Source of the DNA: an uncultured bacterium
GTDB taxonomy: Bacteria; Planctomycetota; UBA1135; GCA-002686595
Reading direction: 5' to 3'
NCBI GenBank assembly: GCA_938083085.1
Contig: CALLKX010000103.1
Span: 1 to 45,874, forward strand
Length of the DNA stretch: 45,874 bases
Numbering within the stretch: position 1 is the stretch's first letter; every line of letters begins with the position of its first letter. This document shows, in pieces, positions 35,285 to 44,552 of the stretch. The notes beneath the pieces are model-generated. The model was not told the origin of the DNA. It was given only the letters and a program-made list of their open reading frames with translations, and did not search any database. Made by a program: the position numbers and the translations under genes.

Positions 35285-36022
35285 TCACTTGGTGCGCTGC
35301 CCGTAGCCTTCAGCCGTGTCGATGACCGCCGCGTCGGTGAGGCAGGTGCCGAGGATGTTTCCGCCCAGTGCCTCGATCGAGTTGACCGTCTGCTCGACGT
35401 AGTGCCGAGGGGTATAGCCGAGGCGGACGACCATCAGCACGCCGTCAGCGATCGCTCCCAGCTGGCTCGCGTCAGAGATCGTCAGAGCCTGCGGGGTGTC
35501 AATCAGCACATAGCTGTACCGCTGCCGAAGCGCGTTGAGCACGGTCTTCATGCGCTCGGAGCCGATCAGTTCCGAGGAATTCTTGGGGCGCGCCCCCGCG
35601 CCCATCACGGAGAGCCCCTTCACCGAGGTCTTGCGGACCGCCGCGCCGATGGCGAGGCTCCCGGTCAGGACCTCGGTCAGCCCCTGCCGAACAGGCAGCT
35701 CGAGGTACCGCTCCATGGAGGGCTCGTGGAGGTCCGCGTCCACCACCAGGACCTGGATCCCGGGGAGCTCGCAGAGCGCCAACGCCAGGTTCAGGCAGGC
35801 AACCGATTTGCCCTCTCCGCTCAGGGCGCTCGTCAAGACCAGCGTGTGCGACGCACCGTCCGGGTTCATCGCGTGTACCGCGTTCCGGAGGGACCGGAAT
35901 TGCTCGGCAACCTGGCTCCGGGGGTTGACGTGAACCGCCAGCTCCTCGCGACGGATCGGGATCTCGCGGGTCTCGTCCGCGGGGGCCGGCTCTAGCTGGT
36001 CAGATTGGTTGGTCGGGGCCAT
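35285..36022 (-). CDS. CpsD/CapB-family ATPase (tyrosine-kinase-like, MinD fold)
   Basis: The 245-residue cytoplasmic P-loop protein is related to bacterial tyrosine kinases that control polysaccharide chain length and export. Motifs: Walker A SALSGEGKS (65-73), Walker A' VLVVDADL (91-98) and Walker B YVLIDTP (171-177). The arrangement RSQVAEQFRSLRNAV just before the P-loop is the signature interaction helix of CpsD/Wzc proteins. The usual C-terminal tyrosine cluster is missing; only one Tyr remains in the tail EGYGQRTK. No Wzz-type membrane partner or polysaccharide genes are adjacent. It follows the large exported helical protein gene on the same strand by 89 bases. The start is ATG 36022; the frame extends to 36085 without a better start. 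Confidence 0.82.
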   Translation of the reverse strand: MAPTNQSDQLEPAPADETREIPIRREELAVHVNPRSQVAEQFRSLRNAVHAMNPDGASHTLVLTSALSGEGKSVACLNLALALCELPGIQVLVVDADLHEPSMERYLELPVRQGLTEVLTGSLAIGAAVRKTSVKGLSVMGAGARPKNSSELIGSERMKTVLNALRQRYSYVLIDTPQALTISDASQLGAIADGVLMVVRLGYTPRHYVEQTVNSIEALGGNILGTCLTDAAVIDTAEGYGQRTK

Positions 36023-36111
36023 GTTGAACGCTCGTGTACTTGATCGACCCGGACGACGGAAGCTCCGAAGCCGAAACAGCGGCACCGGGAGAATATCCGA
36101 ATTTCCGGCGC

Positions 36112-38493
36112 TCAGCGCGGTGGGAGTGGAGCTGAAAGCTGTTCGAGGTCCCTCGGTGGGAGCAGCCGCGAGGGCGGCCAGGCCTCTTTCAGGAACAGGT
36201 CCCCGAGCGGGTGCGAGTTCATGGTCGCCACCCTGCGCAATTTGCCAGAGAACCGCTCCGCCAGGTCATCACGCCGGGCACGGTCCAGGTTCATGCAGGC
36301 GGCCTCGGCTGCCTGCCGGAGGGCGGTCGACGTCCCGACAGCGCCCCGGGAGCGGCCCTTGAGCGCCTCCACCAGGGACGCCTCCAGCGTCTCCAGGGCC
36401 AGGGCTCCCACCCCAGGGTCCCCCACCATCGCAGCGAGGTCCATCCAGGCCCCCTCGATGGCCGCGGGTTGGTCCCGCGGCCCATCGAGGGTTGCCATCG
36501 CCTCGTCCAGCGCCAGCTCCGATACCGCTCGCGAAGCGAGCCCGGCCCGCAGCGAGATCGACCTCAGCGCCGCCAGCTCCCCGCCGCTCAGCTCCGGGGC
36601 GACCCTCGCGGCGAGGGAACCGAAGGCTCTTACAAGGTCCCCCCGAACCGTGCGGGAGGCCAGCTCCACGGGGCCAGGCTGGTCCAGCCGTCGGCGCTCG
36701 ACCTCGAGGCGGAGCGAAGCGCGGACCGTCGCGAGGACCCAGGCCGGGCAGGGCCCACGCGTGCCATCCTCCTCCGACGCCAACGCCGCCCAGACGAGCA
36801 GCTCTGCCACCGTGGCCGCATCGAGGGTCGCGTCGGAGGCCTCAGCTGTCGTCCAACTCCACGAGGCCGGGGGCCTGACTCCAGCGAGGCCGAGCTCGAG
36901 GCCCAGCCCAGCGATGTCTTCGCCAGGCGACTTCCTGAGCAGCGCGCCCGGATCGGGAAGCTCAATCCGCGTACGAGCGCCGAGCGGATGGAGGACGAGG
37001 AGAGCACGGAGAGCCTGGCGACGGGAGCGCGCGTCCAGCTCGCCCCCGAGGACCCGGACGGCCAAGGCCGCCGCCGCTTGGTCAGCGACACCGAACCCCT
37101 CGAGCGCCACGAGCCGCGCCCAGCGGCCCGTCGGCGGGGCCCCGTCGAACCCCTCCGTGAACAGCGGGATCATGGACGCACCCGCGGGGGCTCCATCCCC
37201 GCCAGCGGTGATCGGCGCCAGAGCGGCCAGCCCGAAGGCGAGGCGAGCAGAGCGCCGGTCCAGGGCGTCACGAGCCTCCACGTGCAGCGCCCGGGCAGCG
37301 GTTGCGCCCTTCGCGTCGCCCGCCTTGGAGATGGCCCGCCGGAGCGCTGCGACCTCCCGCGACTCGCGGTCGATGAAGGAGAGGACAGAGCGGACGGACC
37401 CTGCCCGCTGAAGAGAGGGGGCGACCCGACCGCGGGCCGCCGCGGCCATCAACCCCTCCAGGGCGACCACGTCACCGGTGGCGTGCCACCAGTCCTCGAA
37501 CCAGTGCACGGCCGCAGCCCAGTCGAGGCCGGCCAGCGCACGAGCCGCAGCGCTTTGGCGCACCACGTTCCCCTCTCGCGCAGCGGTCACGCACCAGCGC
37601 TCGATCACACTCCCCCCGCTGGCCCGCAGGTCTCGCCCCACTGGCGCGCGCTCCGTGCTCCCTCGCCCAACCACGTGGATCCAGGCCCGCGCCCGCGTCT
37701 CGCTGACCGCGCCGCCTCCCGCAGGACGATCCTCGGGGTACCGGTACCCCTGGACCTGGAAAGCCGCCTCGTGGACCGTGGCCAGCCCCTCCAGCACCTC
37801 CGTCCACGACCCATCGACACGGACAGCCTCGAGGGGCGGAGCCGGTCGACGGATGATCCGTTCCACGATCTGGGGATCCAGGATCACCGGAGCGGGACCC
37901 CGGCCGTGCAGGTCCAGCCTGTCGAACGCGCCCAGGCCCCCGCCCGCGTTGGGGTCCACCGCCACGCGGACGCCGGTCTGCTCCTCCCACGCCGCCGGGA
38001 AGCGAGTCGGCTGCCGGGGGATATCAAAGGAGGCCACAGAGGGCTCGTCGAAGGCGCTCCGACTCCACCTGAGCAGCTGGGCGTCGATGGCCTCCCGGCC
38101 GACGTCCGCATACTCGGCGTTGCTCGCCACCGCGAGCTCGACGGCGTGGCGCAGGAGGCGATCATCAGCCCCCAGCAGGAGCGAGAGGCGGCGCCAGACG
38201 CCAGGCGTCTTGCCCTCGAGCAACGGGACAAGCGCGGCACCGGACTCCAGATCAAGGAGGCGCCCGGCGAGCTCCTGCTGCGCCAGGTCGCGGACCTCGA
38301 GATCGTCGGCCCCGAGATCGGCGACCAGTCGTGAGAGGTCCGCCTGACGGGTCTTGGTCCCGCTCGCCGCCGTCCGCCGCCCCGTCGCCTCCGGTGCCTC
38401 CGCCCCTCTCGTCGCCGTTCCGGCAGGAGCCAGGACGATCGAGACGGTCGCGAGCACGACGAGTGAGTAGGCGCAGCGGGAACGAGTCAGCAT
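36112..38493 (-). CDS. Large exported alpha-helical protein of unknown function
   Basis: The 793-residue protein has a typical signal peptide (hydrophobic residues about 9-24, Ala-x-Ala-like cleavage near 30). The mature part is very rich in Ala, Leu and Arg. Much of it looks like helical repeats of HEAT/ARM type, for example DLEVRDLAQQELAGRLLDLESG near 63-84 and the Ala-rich stretches after residue 340. A segment at about 160-270 (FDIPRQPTRFPAAWEEQTGVRVAVDP ... DGSWTEVLEGLATVHE) has the strand-helix pattern of short secretin/STN-like domains, but this is tentative. No enzyme motif is seen. It is divergent from accC across only 52 bases and lies upstream of the CpsD-like gene. Confidence 0.7.
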   Translation of the reverse strand: MLTRSRCAYSLVVLATVSIVLAPAGTATRGAEAPEATGRRTAASGTKTRQADLSRLVADLGADDLEVRDLAQQELAGRLLDLESGAALVPLLEGKTPGVWRRLSLLLGADDRLLRHAVELAVASNAEYADVGREAIDAQLLRWSRSAFDEPSVASFDIPRQPTRFPAAWEEQTGVRVAVDPNAGGGLGAFDRLDLHGRGPAPVILDPQIVERIIRRPAPPLEAVRVDGSWTEVLEGLATVHEAAFQVQGYRYPEDRPAGGGAVSETRARAWIHVVGRGSTERAPVGRDLRASGGSVIERWCVTAAREGNVVRQSAAARALAGLDWAAAVHWFEDWWHATGDVVALEGLMAAAARGRVAPSLQRAGSVRSVLSFIDRESREVAALRRAISKAGDAKGATAARALHVEARDALDRRSARLAFGLAALAPITAGGDGAPAGASMIPLFTEGFDGAPPTGRWARLVALEGFGVADQAAAALAVRVLGGELDARSRRQALRALLVLHPLGARTRIELPDPGALLRKSPGEDIAGLGLELGLAGVRPPASWSWTTAEASDATLDAATVAELLVWAALASEEDGTRGPCPAWVLATVRASLRLEVERRRLDQPGPVELASRTVRGDLVRAFGSLAARVAPELSGGELAALRSISLRAGLASRAVSELALDEAMATLDGPRDQPAAIEGAWMDLAAMVGDPGVGALALETLEASLVEALKGRSRGAVGTSTALRQAAEAACMNLDRARRDDLAERFSGKLRRVATMNSHPLGDLFLKEAWPPSRLLPPRDLEQLSAPLPPR

Positions 38494-38545
38494 GGCAGTC
38501 CTCTATTGTCGCCTGCGGGCTCCTCAAGCTGCTACCCTCCGCCCC

Positions 38546-39898
38546 ATGTTCAGGAGCCTACTCGTCGCGAACCGCGGAGAGGTCGCCGTGCGCATCGCGC
38601 GGGCCGCCCGCGACGCCGGAGTCCGCGCCGTCGGCATCGTCTCCTCCGCCGACCAGGGAGCGTCCTGGACCGAGGAGTTCGACGAGGTGGTCTGTGTCGG
38701 CGGTCCCGCGCCTGCGGAGAGTTACCTCCGGATGTCCGCCATCGTCCAGGCTGCGCGCCAGACCGGGTGCGCGGCGGTCCATCCAGGCTGGGGCTTTCTC
38801 GCGGAGAACGCGCGCTTCGCCGCCCTCTGCGAGCAGAACGGGCTGACCTTCATCGGCCCCTCCCCCTCCACCATGGAGCGCATGGGTCTCAAGTGGCCCA
38901 GCAAGGTGGCCATGCGGGCCGCGGGACTCGACCTGACCCCTGGCAGCGACGGACTCCTGGCGGACGTGGACGAGGCCGTCCAGGTCGCCGCGGCGGTGGG
39001 TTACCCCGTCATCCTGAAGGCGGACGCCGGCGGCGGCGGCCGCGGCATGCGGATCTGCCGGACCGAGGCAGAGGTCCGAGAGGCCTACCCATCGGCCCGC
39101 GCCGAGGCGGCAGCGGCCTTCGGCAACGGCGCGCTCTTCCTGGAGAAGTTCGTCACCGGGGGCCGACACATCGAGGTTCAGATCATCGGCGACCGCTTCG
39201 GCCGCGCGGTCCACCTCTTCGAGCGCGACTGCTCCGTACAGCGCAACCACCAGAAGCTCATCGAGGAGAGCCCGTCCCCCGCGCTCACCGCCGAGGAGCG
39301 CAAGGAGCTCGGCGCCCGCGCGGCGCAGGCTGCAGAGGCCATCGGCTACGTGGGCGCCGGAACGATCGAGTTCCTCGCGGCTCCCGACACCGGGCGGCTG
39401 AGCTTCATGGAGATGAACACTCGCCTGCAGGTGGAGCACCCCGTCACCGAGATGGTCACCGGCATCGACATCGTCCGCGAGCAGCTGCGCATCGCCGCGG
39501 GGGGAGCCGTGGGCTTCACCCAGGAGGGCGTCTCACTCGAGGGCCACTCCATCGAGTGCCGCATCAACGCCGAGGACCCCTCCGACGGCTTCCGCCCGAC
39601 CCCTGGCACGCTAGACGAGTTCTCCATCCCGCTTGACCTCGGCCCCGGACGAGTCCGCGTGGACACCCATGTCCGCGAGGGCGACGAGGTTCCGCCCTAC
39701 TACGACTCTCTCATCGCGAAGGTGATCGTCCACGCCGCCGACCGCCCCCAGGCCATCGAGACCATGAAGCGGACCCTCGGCGGCGCGCGCATCACCGGTG
39801 TCTGCACCACGATACCGCTGCACCTCGCGGTTCTCGACAGCGACGAGTTCACGAGCGGCGACTACGACACCCGCTCCATCCCCGGCTGGCCCGCCTGA
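38546..39898 (+). CDS. accC: Biotin carboxylase subunit
   Basis: This enzyme carboxylates biotin on its carrier protein using ATP and bicarbonate, the first half-reaction of an acyl-CoA carboxylase. The 450 residues match stand-alone AccC. Seen are the N-terminal LLVANRGEVAVRI, VHPGWGFLAENARFA, the glycine-rich ATP loop ADAGGGGRGMRI, HIEVQIIGD, ERDCSVQRNHQKLIEESPSP, and FMEMNTRLQVEHPVTEMVTGIDIV with its catalytic Glu/Asn/Arg residues. It is the first of three genes: the carboxyltransferase starts seven bases after its stop, and the BCCP overlaps that gene. The start ATG at 38546 is preceded by a pyrimidine-rich stretch rather than a Shine-Dalgarno site. Confidence 0.93.
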   Translation: MFRSLLVANRGEVAVRIARAARDAGVRAVGIVSSADQGASWTEEFDEVVCVGGPAPAESYLRMSAIVQAARQTGCAAVHPGWGFLAENARFAALCEQNGLTFIGPSPSTMERMGLKWPSKVAMRAAGLDLTPGSDGLLADVDEAVQVAAAVGYPVILKADAGGGGRGMRICRTEAEVREAYPSARAEAAAAFGNGALFLEKFVTGGRHIEVQIIGDRFGRAVHLFERDCSVQRNHQKLIEESPSPALTAEERKELGARAAQAAEAIGYVGAGTIEFLAAPDTGRLSFMEMNTRLQVEHPVTEMVTGIDIVREQLRIAAGGAVGFTQEGVSLEGHSIECRINAEDPSDGFRPTPGTLDEFSIPLDLGPGRVRVDTHVREGDEVPPYYDSLIAKVIVHAADRPQAIETMKRTLGGARITGVCTTIPLHLAVLDSDEFTSGDYDTRSIPGWPA

Positions 39899-39904
39899 TC
39901 GACG

Positions 39905-41632
39905 ATGGCACACGTCCCCCTCTCTCCCCTCGGGCGCCCCAGGGATGCCTTCCTCGACGAGTCCAGCTACCAGCGGCACCGGGAGGCCATGGCCGAGAAG
40001 AACGCGCTCCTCGAGGAGCGCCGGGCCGCGGTGAGCGGTGGCTGGGGCGAGAAGTACGTCCAACGCGTCCACCAGAAAGGCAAGCTCACCGCGCGGGAGC
40101 GGGTCGAGGCCCTCGTAGATGAGGGCTCGCCGGTCCGAGAGGTCGGCACCTTCGTCAACCACGGGGTCAAGTTCGGCAAGCTGGAGAGCCCCGCCGCGGG
40201 CGTGGTCACCGCCTTCTGCCTCGTCGATGGCCGCTGGTGCATGGTGATCGCCAACGACAACACCGTGGCGTCCGGGTCCTGGTGGCCCAAGACCCCCGAG
40301 AAGATCGAGCGCGCGCAGGAGATGGCGCTGCGGCTTGCCATCCCCGTCATCTACCTGGTCGATTGCTCCGGGCTCTTCCTTCCCGAGCAGTCCAGGTCTT
40401 TCCCCGGGGCCACCGGCGCCGGGCACATCTTCAAGAAGAACGCAGAGCTCGCCGCGGGCGGCGTACCGCAGATCGCGGGCGTCTTCGGCGACTGCATCGC
40501 CGGCGGCGGGTACATGCCCATCATCTCCGACCGGGTGGTGATGACCGAGCAGGCCTACATGGTCATCGCCGGCGCAGCCCTCATCAAGGGCGCCAAGAGC
40601 CAGCACCTCTCCAGCCTCGATATCGGCGGGCCCGAGGTTCACGTGCACCAGTCCGGGTGCGCCGACGTCCGCGTCCCCGACGACACCACGGCGATCCAGG
40701 TGATCCGCGAGGAGGTGGGCAAGCTCGGCAGCAGCGCGGCGGATTATTACCGCCACGGCGCGGACGCCGGCATCCCCAACTTCCCCCCCCACGAGCTGGA
40801 CGGCATCTTCCCGCCGGACCACCGCATGACCTACGAGGCGGATGAGGTCATCGCCCGCCTCGTGGACCGCAGCCTCTTCTGGGAGCTGCTCCCCGATCGT
40901 GGCCGCGAGATGATCGTGGGCGTCGGCCGGGTCAATGGGCTGTACATGGGCTTCGTCGCCAACCGCCAAGGGCTCATCGACGACCCCGACGGGAGAGACG
41001 GAAAGAAGCCCGCGGGGATCCTCTACCGCGAGGGCATCGCCAAGGTCTCCGCCTTCAGCCGCGCGTGCGACGCGGACGGGATCCCTATCGTCTGGCTGCA
41101 GGACATCTCCGGCTTCGACATCGGTGTAGAGGCCGAGCGCCAGGGCCTCCTCGGATACGGCTCCTCGCTGATCTACACCAACAGCACCAACTCGGTGCCG
41201 ATGTTCACCGTCCTGCTTCGCAAGGCATCCGGCGCGGGCTACTACGCCATGGCAGGGCTCCCCTATGAGCCCGTCGTGCAGCTCTCCACGCCCCTGACCC
41301 GCCAGTCCGTCATGGAGGGCCGCACGCTCGCCATCGCCGCCTTCAACACCAAGCTCGACGATGACTTTGAGATCCTCTCGGAGGATCCCGAGGAGCGGGC
41401 TGCCATCGAGCAGGGCATGCGCGATACGGAGGCTCGCATCGAGGGCGACATGGACCCGTACCGCTCGGCTTCGCAGATGGACACCGACGAGATCGTGCAG
41501 ACCAGCGAGCTTCGAGGCTGGCTGGAGATGTTCGCGGAGGCCGCCCATCAGTCCAGCGGGACGCGGCGCACGAAGAACCCCCGCATCTGGTCGCTCCATG
41601 ACCTCGCCGCCCTCACGGAGGTGCGCGGATGA
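39905..41632 (+). CDS. Acyl-CoA carboxylase/decarboxylase carboxyltransferase subunit (GcdA-like)
   Basis: This subunit moves CO2 between carboxybiotin and an acyl-CoA. The 575-residue single chain has both crotonase-like halves: an N-terminal half with [17 protein letters not shown] and [33 protein letters not shown], and a C-terminal half with [30 protein letters not shown] and [16 protein letters not shown]. The C-terminal half recalls the alpha subunit of glutaconyl-CoA decarboxylase more than PccB or AccAD. No sodium-pumping beta subunit is adjacent, so a soluble carboxylase is likelier. The substrate (propionyl, methylcrotonyl, glutaconyl or another acyl-CoA) cannot be decided. The BCCP ATG overlaps its stop by four bases. 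Confidence 0.87.
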   Translation: MAHVPLSPLGRPRDAFLDESSYQRHREAMAEKNALLEERRAAVSGGWGEKYVQRVHQKGKLTARERVEALVDEGSPVREVGTFVNHGVKFGKLESPAAGVVTAFCLVDGRWCMVIANDNTVASGSWWPKTPEKIERAQEMALRLAIPVIYLVDCSGLFLPEQSRSFPGATGAGHIFKKNAELAAGGVPQIAGVFGDCIAGGGYMPIISDRVVMTEQAYMVIAGAALIKGAKSQHLSSLDIGGPEVHVHQSGCADVRVPDDTTAIQVIREEVGKLGSSAADYYRHGADAGIPNFPPHELDGIFPPDHRMTYEADEVIARLVDRSLFWELLPDRGREMIVGVGRVNGLYMGFVANRQGLIDDPDGRDGKKPAGILYREGIAKVSAFSRACDADGIPIVWLQDISGFDIGVEAERQGLLGYGSSLIYTNSTNSVPMFTVLLRKASGAGYYAMAGLPYEPVVQLSTPLTRQSVMEGRTLAIAAFNTKLDDDFEILSEDPEERAAIEQGMRDTEARIEGDMDPYRSASQMDTDEIVQTSELRGWLEMFAEAAHQSSGTRRTKNPRIWSLHDLAALTEVRG

Positions 41633-42210
41633 GCAACCCGTCGCACTCCATGGACCTCCGGGTGACCCAGGAGGACGGACTCATCCTCCTCCGGGCGCCT
41701 GATGTGGGCCACTTCACCGCGCCCCTCGGGCGGGGCGCCGTGGTCGCGCCAGGCATGGCCGCGGGGGCGCTCCAGCGCCTCGAGGGCACTGTCCAACTCA
41801 CCGTCCCGCCAGGCGTCCGTGGCGCGGTGGTCACGGATCCGCCCGAGCGCGTCCTCTCACCCGCTGGATTCGGTGAGGTCCTGTATCGCATCGACCCTGC
41901 TGGCGCAGGTGAGGCCGCGGCGGAATCGGACCTCCCCGAAGGCTCCGGCGATGGCCTGGTCCTCCTCGCGGAGCAATCTGGCCGGGTCTGGCACCGCCCC
42001 GGCCCGGGGGAGGAGCCCTTCTGTACAGCCGGTTCCATCCTGGAGGACGGAGCCGCCGTCTGCCTCGTGGAGGTCATGAAGACCTTCTCGACGGTCCCCT
42101 ACCGCCCGCTCAGGGGGCTGCCACCCCGGGGGCGAGTGGTGCGCTGGATCGCCGGTGACGGCGACGACGTCCAGAAAGGAGACCCGATCCTGGAGCTTGA
42201 GCCGGCCTGA
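41629..42210 (+). CDS. accB: Biotin carboxyl carrier protein with atypical biotinylation site
   Basis: This is the swinging-arm subunit of the preceding carboxylase. The 193 residues have a poorly conserved N-terminal half (about 1-105) and a C-terminal biotinyl domain (about 108-193). The predicted biotin lysine is Lys151 in VEVMKTFS, where most carriers have EAMKM. The hairpin partner strand [17 protein letters not shown] is well preserved, and the position in the domain is right. Two-thirds of the biotin domain carries extra loops ([21 protein letters not shown]). Start ATG 41629 overlaps the carboxyltransferase stop. Position and domain make the call good; the altered motif is worth testing. 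Confidence 0.82.
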   Translation: MSNPSHSMDLRVTQEDGLILLRAPDVGHFTAPLGRGAVVAPGMAAGALQRLEGTVQLTVPPGVRGAVVTDPPERVLSPAGFGEVLYRIDPAGAGEAAAESDLPEGSGDGLVLLAEQSGRVWHRPGPGEEPFCTAGSILEDGAAVCLVEVMKTFSTVPYRPLRGLPPRGRVVRWIAGDGDDVQKGDPILELEPA

Positions 42211-42343
42211 CCGGCGCCTTGCTGCCGCTATCCGCCCCAACGGAGCCCCCCGCCTGGCACGGGAGGTGGGGATAGACTTCGGTATCCAAAGAACCATCGC
42301 GCGGGGAAGTCCTCCGCTTGGTCCGACGTATCACCTGAGTGAC

Positions 42344-43759
42344 ATGAACCGCACCCTCCTCCTCATCGCCTTCGCCGCAATCATGGGCGCAGGGCTCGTC
42401 GCGGTGGCGCTCGACCCCGGGGCCAAGCGACACGAAACGCCCCAGAGTCCGCCGAGCGTTGCACCCGCGCAGGACCTGGACCCAGAAGTCGCCGTCGACG
42501 TAGAGACCGACCTCGCCTCCGTGGCCGAAGAGCGAGAGTTCAACCCGGTCACCGACCAAGGTCCTTCCAAGTCATGGGAGGTGGTGGCACTCAACGAGGT
42601 CGGTCAGCCGCTCCCCGAGGCGAAGATCACCGCGACCCGAGTCGGCAGCGATCTGCAGGCCGTGGGCCGCGAGCGGTGGGAGAGCGTGGCCTCGGGCCCT
42701 TGGAGTCTGACGGTGGAGATGGACGGGTACCCGACCTGGCGAAGGGACGTGATCCTCGAATCCGACAAGCGGCTCCGGACCGTTGCGCGGCTCGGAGAGA
42801 ACCTCAGGATCACCGGCGCCGTGCAGGACGAGTTCGGGCAGACCGTGACCGGCATGCCCGTGTACTTCCTGCCGAAGGGAGTCCGCCATCCGTCCTCCCG
42901 TGACTTCGTGCGGGACCCCCTGGACCCCCGCGCCCAACCGAAGTCGAGGAGCGGTGTGGTCACCGCAGAACTCCTCGCGGGCGGGCGGATCAAGGCGACC
43001 CTCCCTGGAGCCGGAGAGTGGCGCGTCTCGGTAGGCCGCCCGGGCGACGCTCGCTGGACAGAGCCGGTTGCTCAGACCCTCACCCACGGTGGACAGGAGA
43101 AGGTCGAGATCACGATCCCGTCCCTTGGCCAGGTGCGCGTGGAGTTCCCCCAACAGCGCGAGGACCGTCCCCGGCAAGTCAGCCTCCATGTGTTCGACCC
43201 CGAGCACGCGGCGGCGGTCCTGAGGACACGCCAGCAAGGTGTCTCGGACCAGCAGATGTACGAGGAGCAGACCGGCGGCATGAGCCGCTCCGGGGACGAG
43301 GCTCCCTCGGGAGAGGCCCTGGCGAAAATGCGGGAGAAGGAGGCCCAGAAGCAGCTCGCGAGCAGTCTAGGCACGGCGAAGCCCATCAAGATGGAGATGA
43401 ACAACTCCGTCAAGGGGGTGCGAGAGATGGCGGGGAAGACGCCGACTCGCGCGCCGGCCTTCGAGCCCGGCTGGCGAATGATCAAGAGCGCGCGCCCCGA
43501 CGAGAACGGAGTGGCCCAGCTGAAGGGGCTGCCGCTCGACACGCAGATGCGCTTCCTCTTCGTACGCGGCAAGGAGCAGATCACGACTCCGACGCCGTTC
43601 CTGCTGCGCGATGCGAAGCCACGCCTGGGGGTCCCGTCCCTCCCCCCGGTGGCAACGACCCTTCCCAGCGGACCTGACAACCGGGCCACCGTCGCCCTGC
43701 AGCTCTCTCCGGTGGAGACTGGGCCCGCCAAGGAGCTCGGCGTCCGCTGGAAGTACTGA
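42344..43759 (+). CDS. Exported carboxypeptidase-regulatory-like protein
   Basis: The 471 residues start with a signal or anchor (about 4-23), then a Pro/Glu/Asp-rich linker like that of the larger protein at 31950. At least two beta-sandwich modules of carboxypeptidase-regulatory type follow: WEVVALNEVGQPLPEAKITA at about 78-97 and LRITGAVQDEFGQTVTGMPV near 158-177. A less clear C-terminal part has a Met/Gln/Glu/Lys-rich helical insert (about 300-375). No catalytic motif is seen. The similar anchor-linker-sandwich layout suggests the two proteins are paralogues or share a location. The ATG at 42344 opens the signal; the frame continues upstream into the carboxylase operon but is not coding there. 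A small hairpin follows the gene. Confidence 0.72.
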   Translation: MNRTLLLIAFAAIMGAGLVAVALDPGAKRHETPQSPPSVAPAQDLDPEVAVDVETDLASVAEEREFNPVTDQGPSKSWEVVALNEVGQPLPEAKITATRVGSDLQAVGRERWESVASGPWSLTVEMDGYPTWRRDVILESDKRLRTVARLGENLRITGAVQDEFGQTVTGMPVYFLPKGVRHPSSRDFVRDPLDPRAQPKSRSGVVTAELLAGGRIKATLPGAGEWRVSVGRPGDARWTEPVAQTLTHGGQEKVEITIPSLGQVRVEFPQQREDRPRQVSLHVFDPEHAAAVLRTRQQGVSDQQMYEEQTGGMSRSGDEAPSGEALAKMREKEAQKQLASSLGTAKPIKMEMNNSVKGVREMAGKTPTRAPAFEPGWRMIKSARPDENGVAQLKGLPLDTQMRFLFVRGKEQITTPTPFLLRDAKPRLGVPSLPPVATTLPSGPDNRATVALQLSPVETGPAKELGVRWKY

Positions 43760-43778
43760 GGTGCGCCAGCCCGCGGCG

Positions 43779-43799
43779 TGGACGGCCACTCGCCGTCCA
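43779..43799 (+). terminator. Possible terminator hairpin
   Basis: TGGACGGC (43779-43786) and GCCGTCCA (43792-43799) form a perfect 8-base stem with loop CACTC, 20 bases after the carboxypeptidase-regulatory-like gene. No T-run follows. Confidence 0.5.
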
Positions 43800-43856
43800 A
43801 GGACGTGTCGGTCAGTATGAAGGACGTGCGGGCCGTCGAAGGGTTAGGCTGCGCGC

Positions 43857-44552
43857 ATGAAGCGCAGTGAGAAGGCGGAGCAGATCCTGTTCCAACTGGA
43901 GGAGCTGTATCCCGCTCCGCCTATTCCCCTGGATCATCGGGACCCCTTCACGCTGCTGATCGCCGTGCTCCTCTCGGCGCAGACCACCGACCTGCGGGTC
44001 AACCTCGTCACCCCCGGCCTCTTTGAGAAGGCGAGCACTCCGGAGGCCATGGCGAGCCTCGAGGTCGAGGACATCCTCGACTCCATCAAGACCTGCGGGC
44101 TCGCCCCAACCAAGGCGAAGAACGTCCGTCGACTGGCCGAGATCCTGGTGGAGCGCCACGCCGGAGAGGTCCCCGCTGACCTCGCAGCCCTCGAGGCCCT
44201 CCCTGGAGTCGGGCACAAGACCGCCAGCGTCGTCATGGCCCAGTGCTTCGGCGTGCCGGCCTTCCCGGTGGACACCCATATCCACCGCCTCGCCGCCCGC
44301 TGGGGCCTTTCCAACGACACCACCGTCGAACGAACCGAGCGAGACCTGAAGGCGGTGTTCCCCGAGTCCACCTGGTCCAAGGTGCACCTGCAGATCATCT
44401 TCTTCGGCCGTGAACACTGCCCGGCGCGCTTCCACGACCTCACGGGCTGCCCCATCTGCTCCTGGGCGGCGACGAAGAAGCGAGCGCTGGATGAGCGGCG
44501 TCGCGACGACGCGGCGCGGCGACGACCGATGAAGGCGAAGGCTGGACGATGA
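43857..44552 (+). CDS. nth: Endonuclease III with altered Fe-S cysteine pattern
   Basis: This is a DNA glycosylase/AP lyase that removes oxidised pyrimidines. The 231 residues carry the helix-hairpin-helix LPGVGHKTASVV with catalytic Lys121, and the catalytic Asp139 in PVDTHIHR. LLSAQTTD is the family start motif. E. coli Nth binds its 4Fe-4S cluster through C-x6-C-x2-C-x5-C. Here the matching cysteines are C188-x9-C198-x2-C201 with no fourth cysteine, followed by a basic tail. The cluster may therefore be absent or differently bound; the same pattern may be normal in this lineage. Its TGA overlaps the ATG of the zincin gene (ATGATGATG), coupling the two. Confidence 0.92.
   Translation: MKRSEKAEQILFQLEELYPAPPIPLDHRDPFTLLIAVLLSAQTTDLRVNLVTPGLFEKASTPEAMASLEVEDILDSIKTCGLAPTKAKNVRRLAEILVERHAGEVPADLAALEALPGVGHKTASVVMAQCFGVPAFPVDTHIHRLAARWGLSNDTTVERTERDLKAVFPESTWSKVHLQIIFFGREHCPARFHDLTGCPICSWAATKKRALDERRRDDAARRRPMKAKAGR

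Noticed and set aside
35011..35325. Small protein with GSDG repeats
   Set aside because: The repeats are a 12-base DNA array. The rest of the frame lacks coding-like codon usage and runs into the convergent CpsD-like gene.
36211..38334. Very long plus-strand frame opposite the exported helical protein
   Set aside because: The minus-strand frame has a signal peptide and proper codon bias; the plus-strand product is low-complexity Arg/Pro/Gly.
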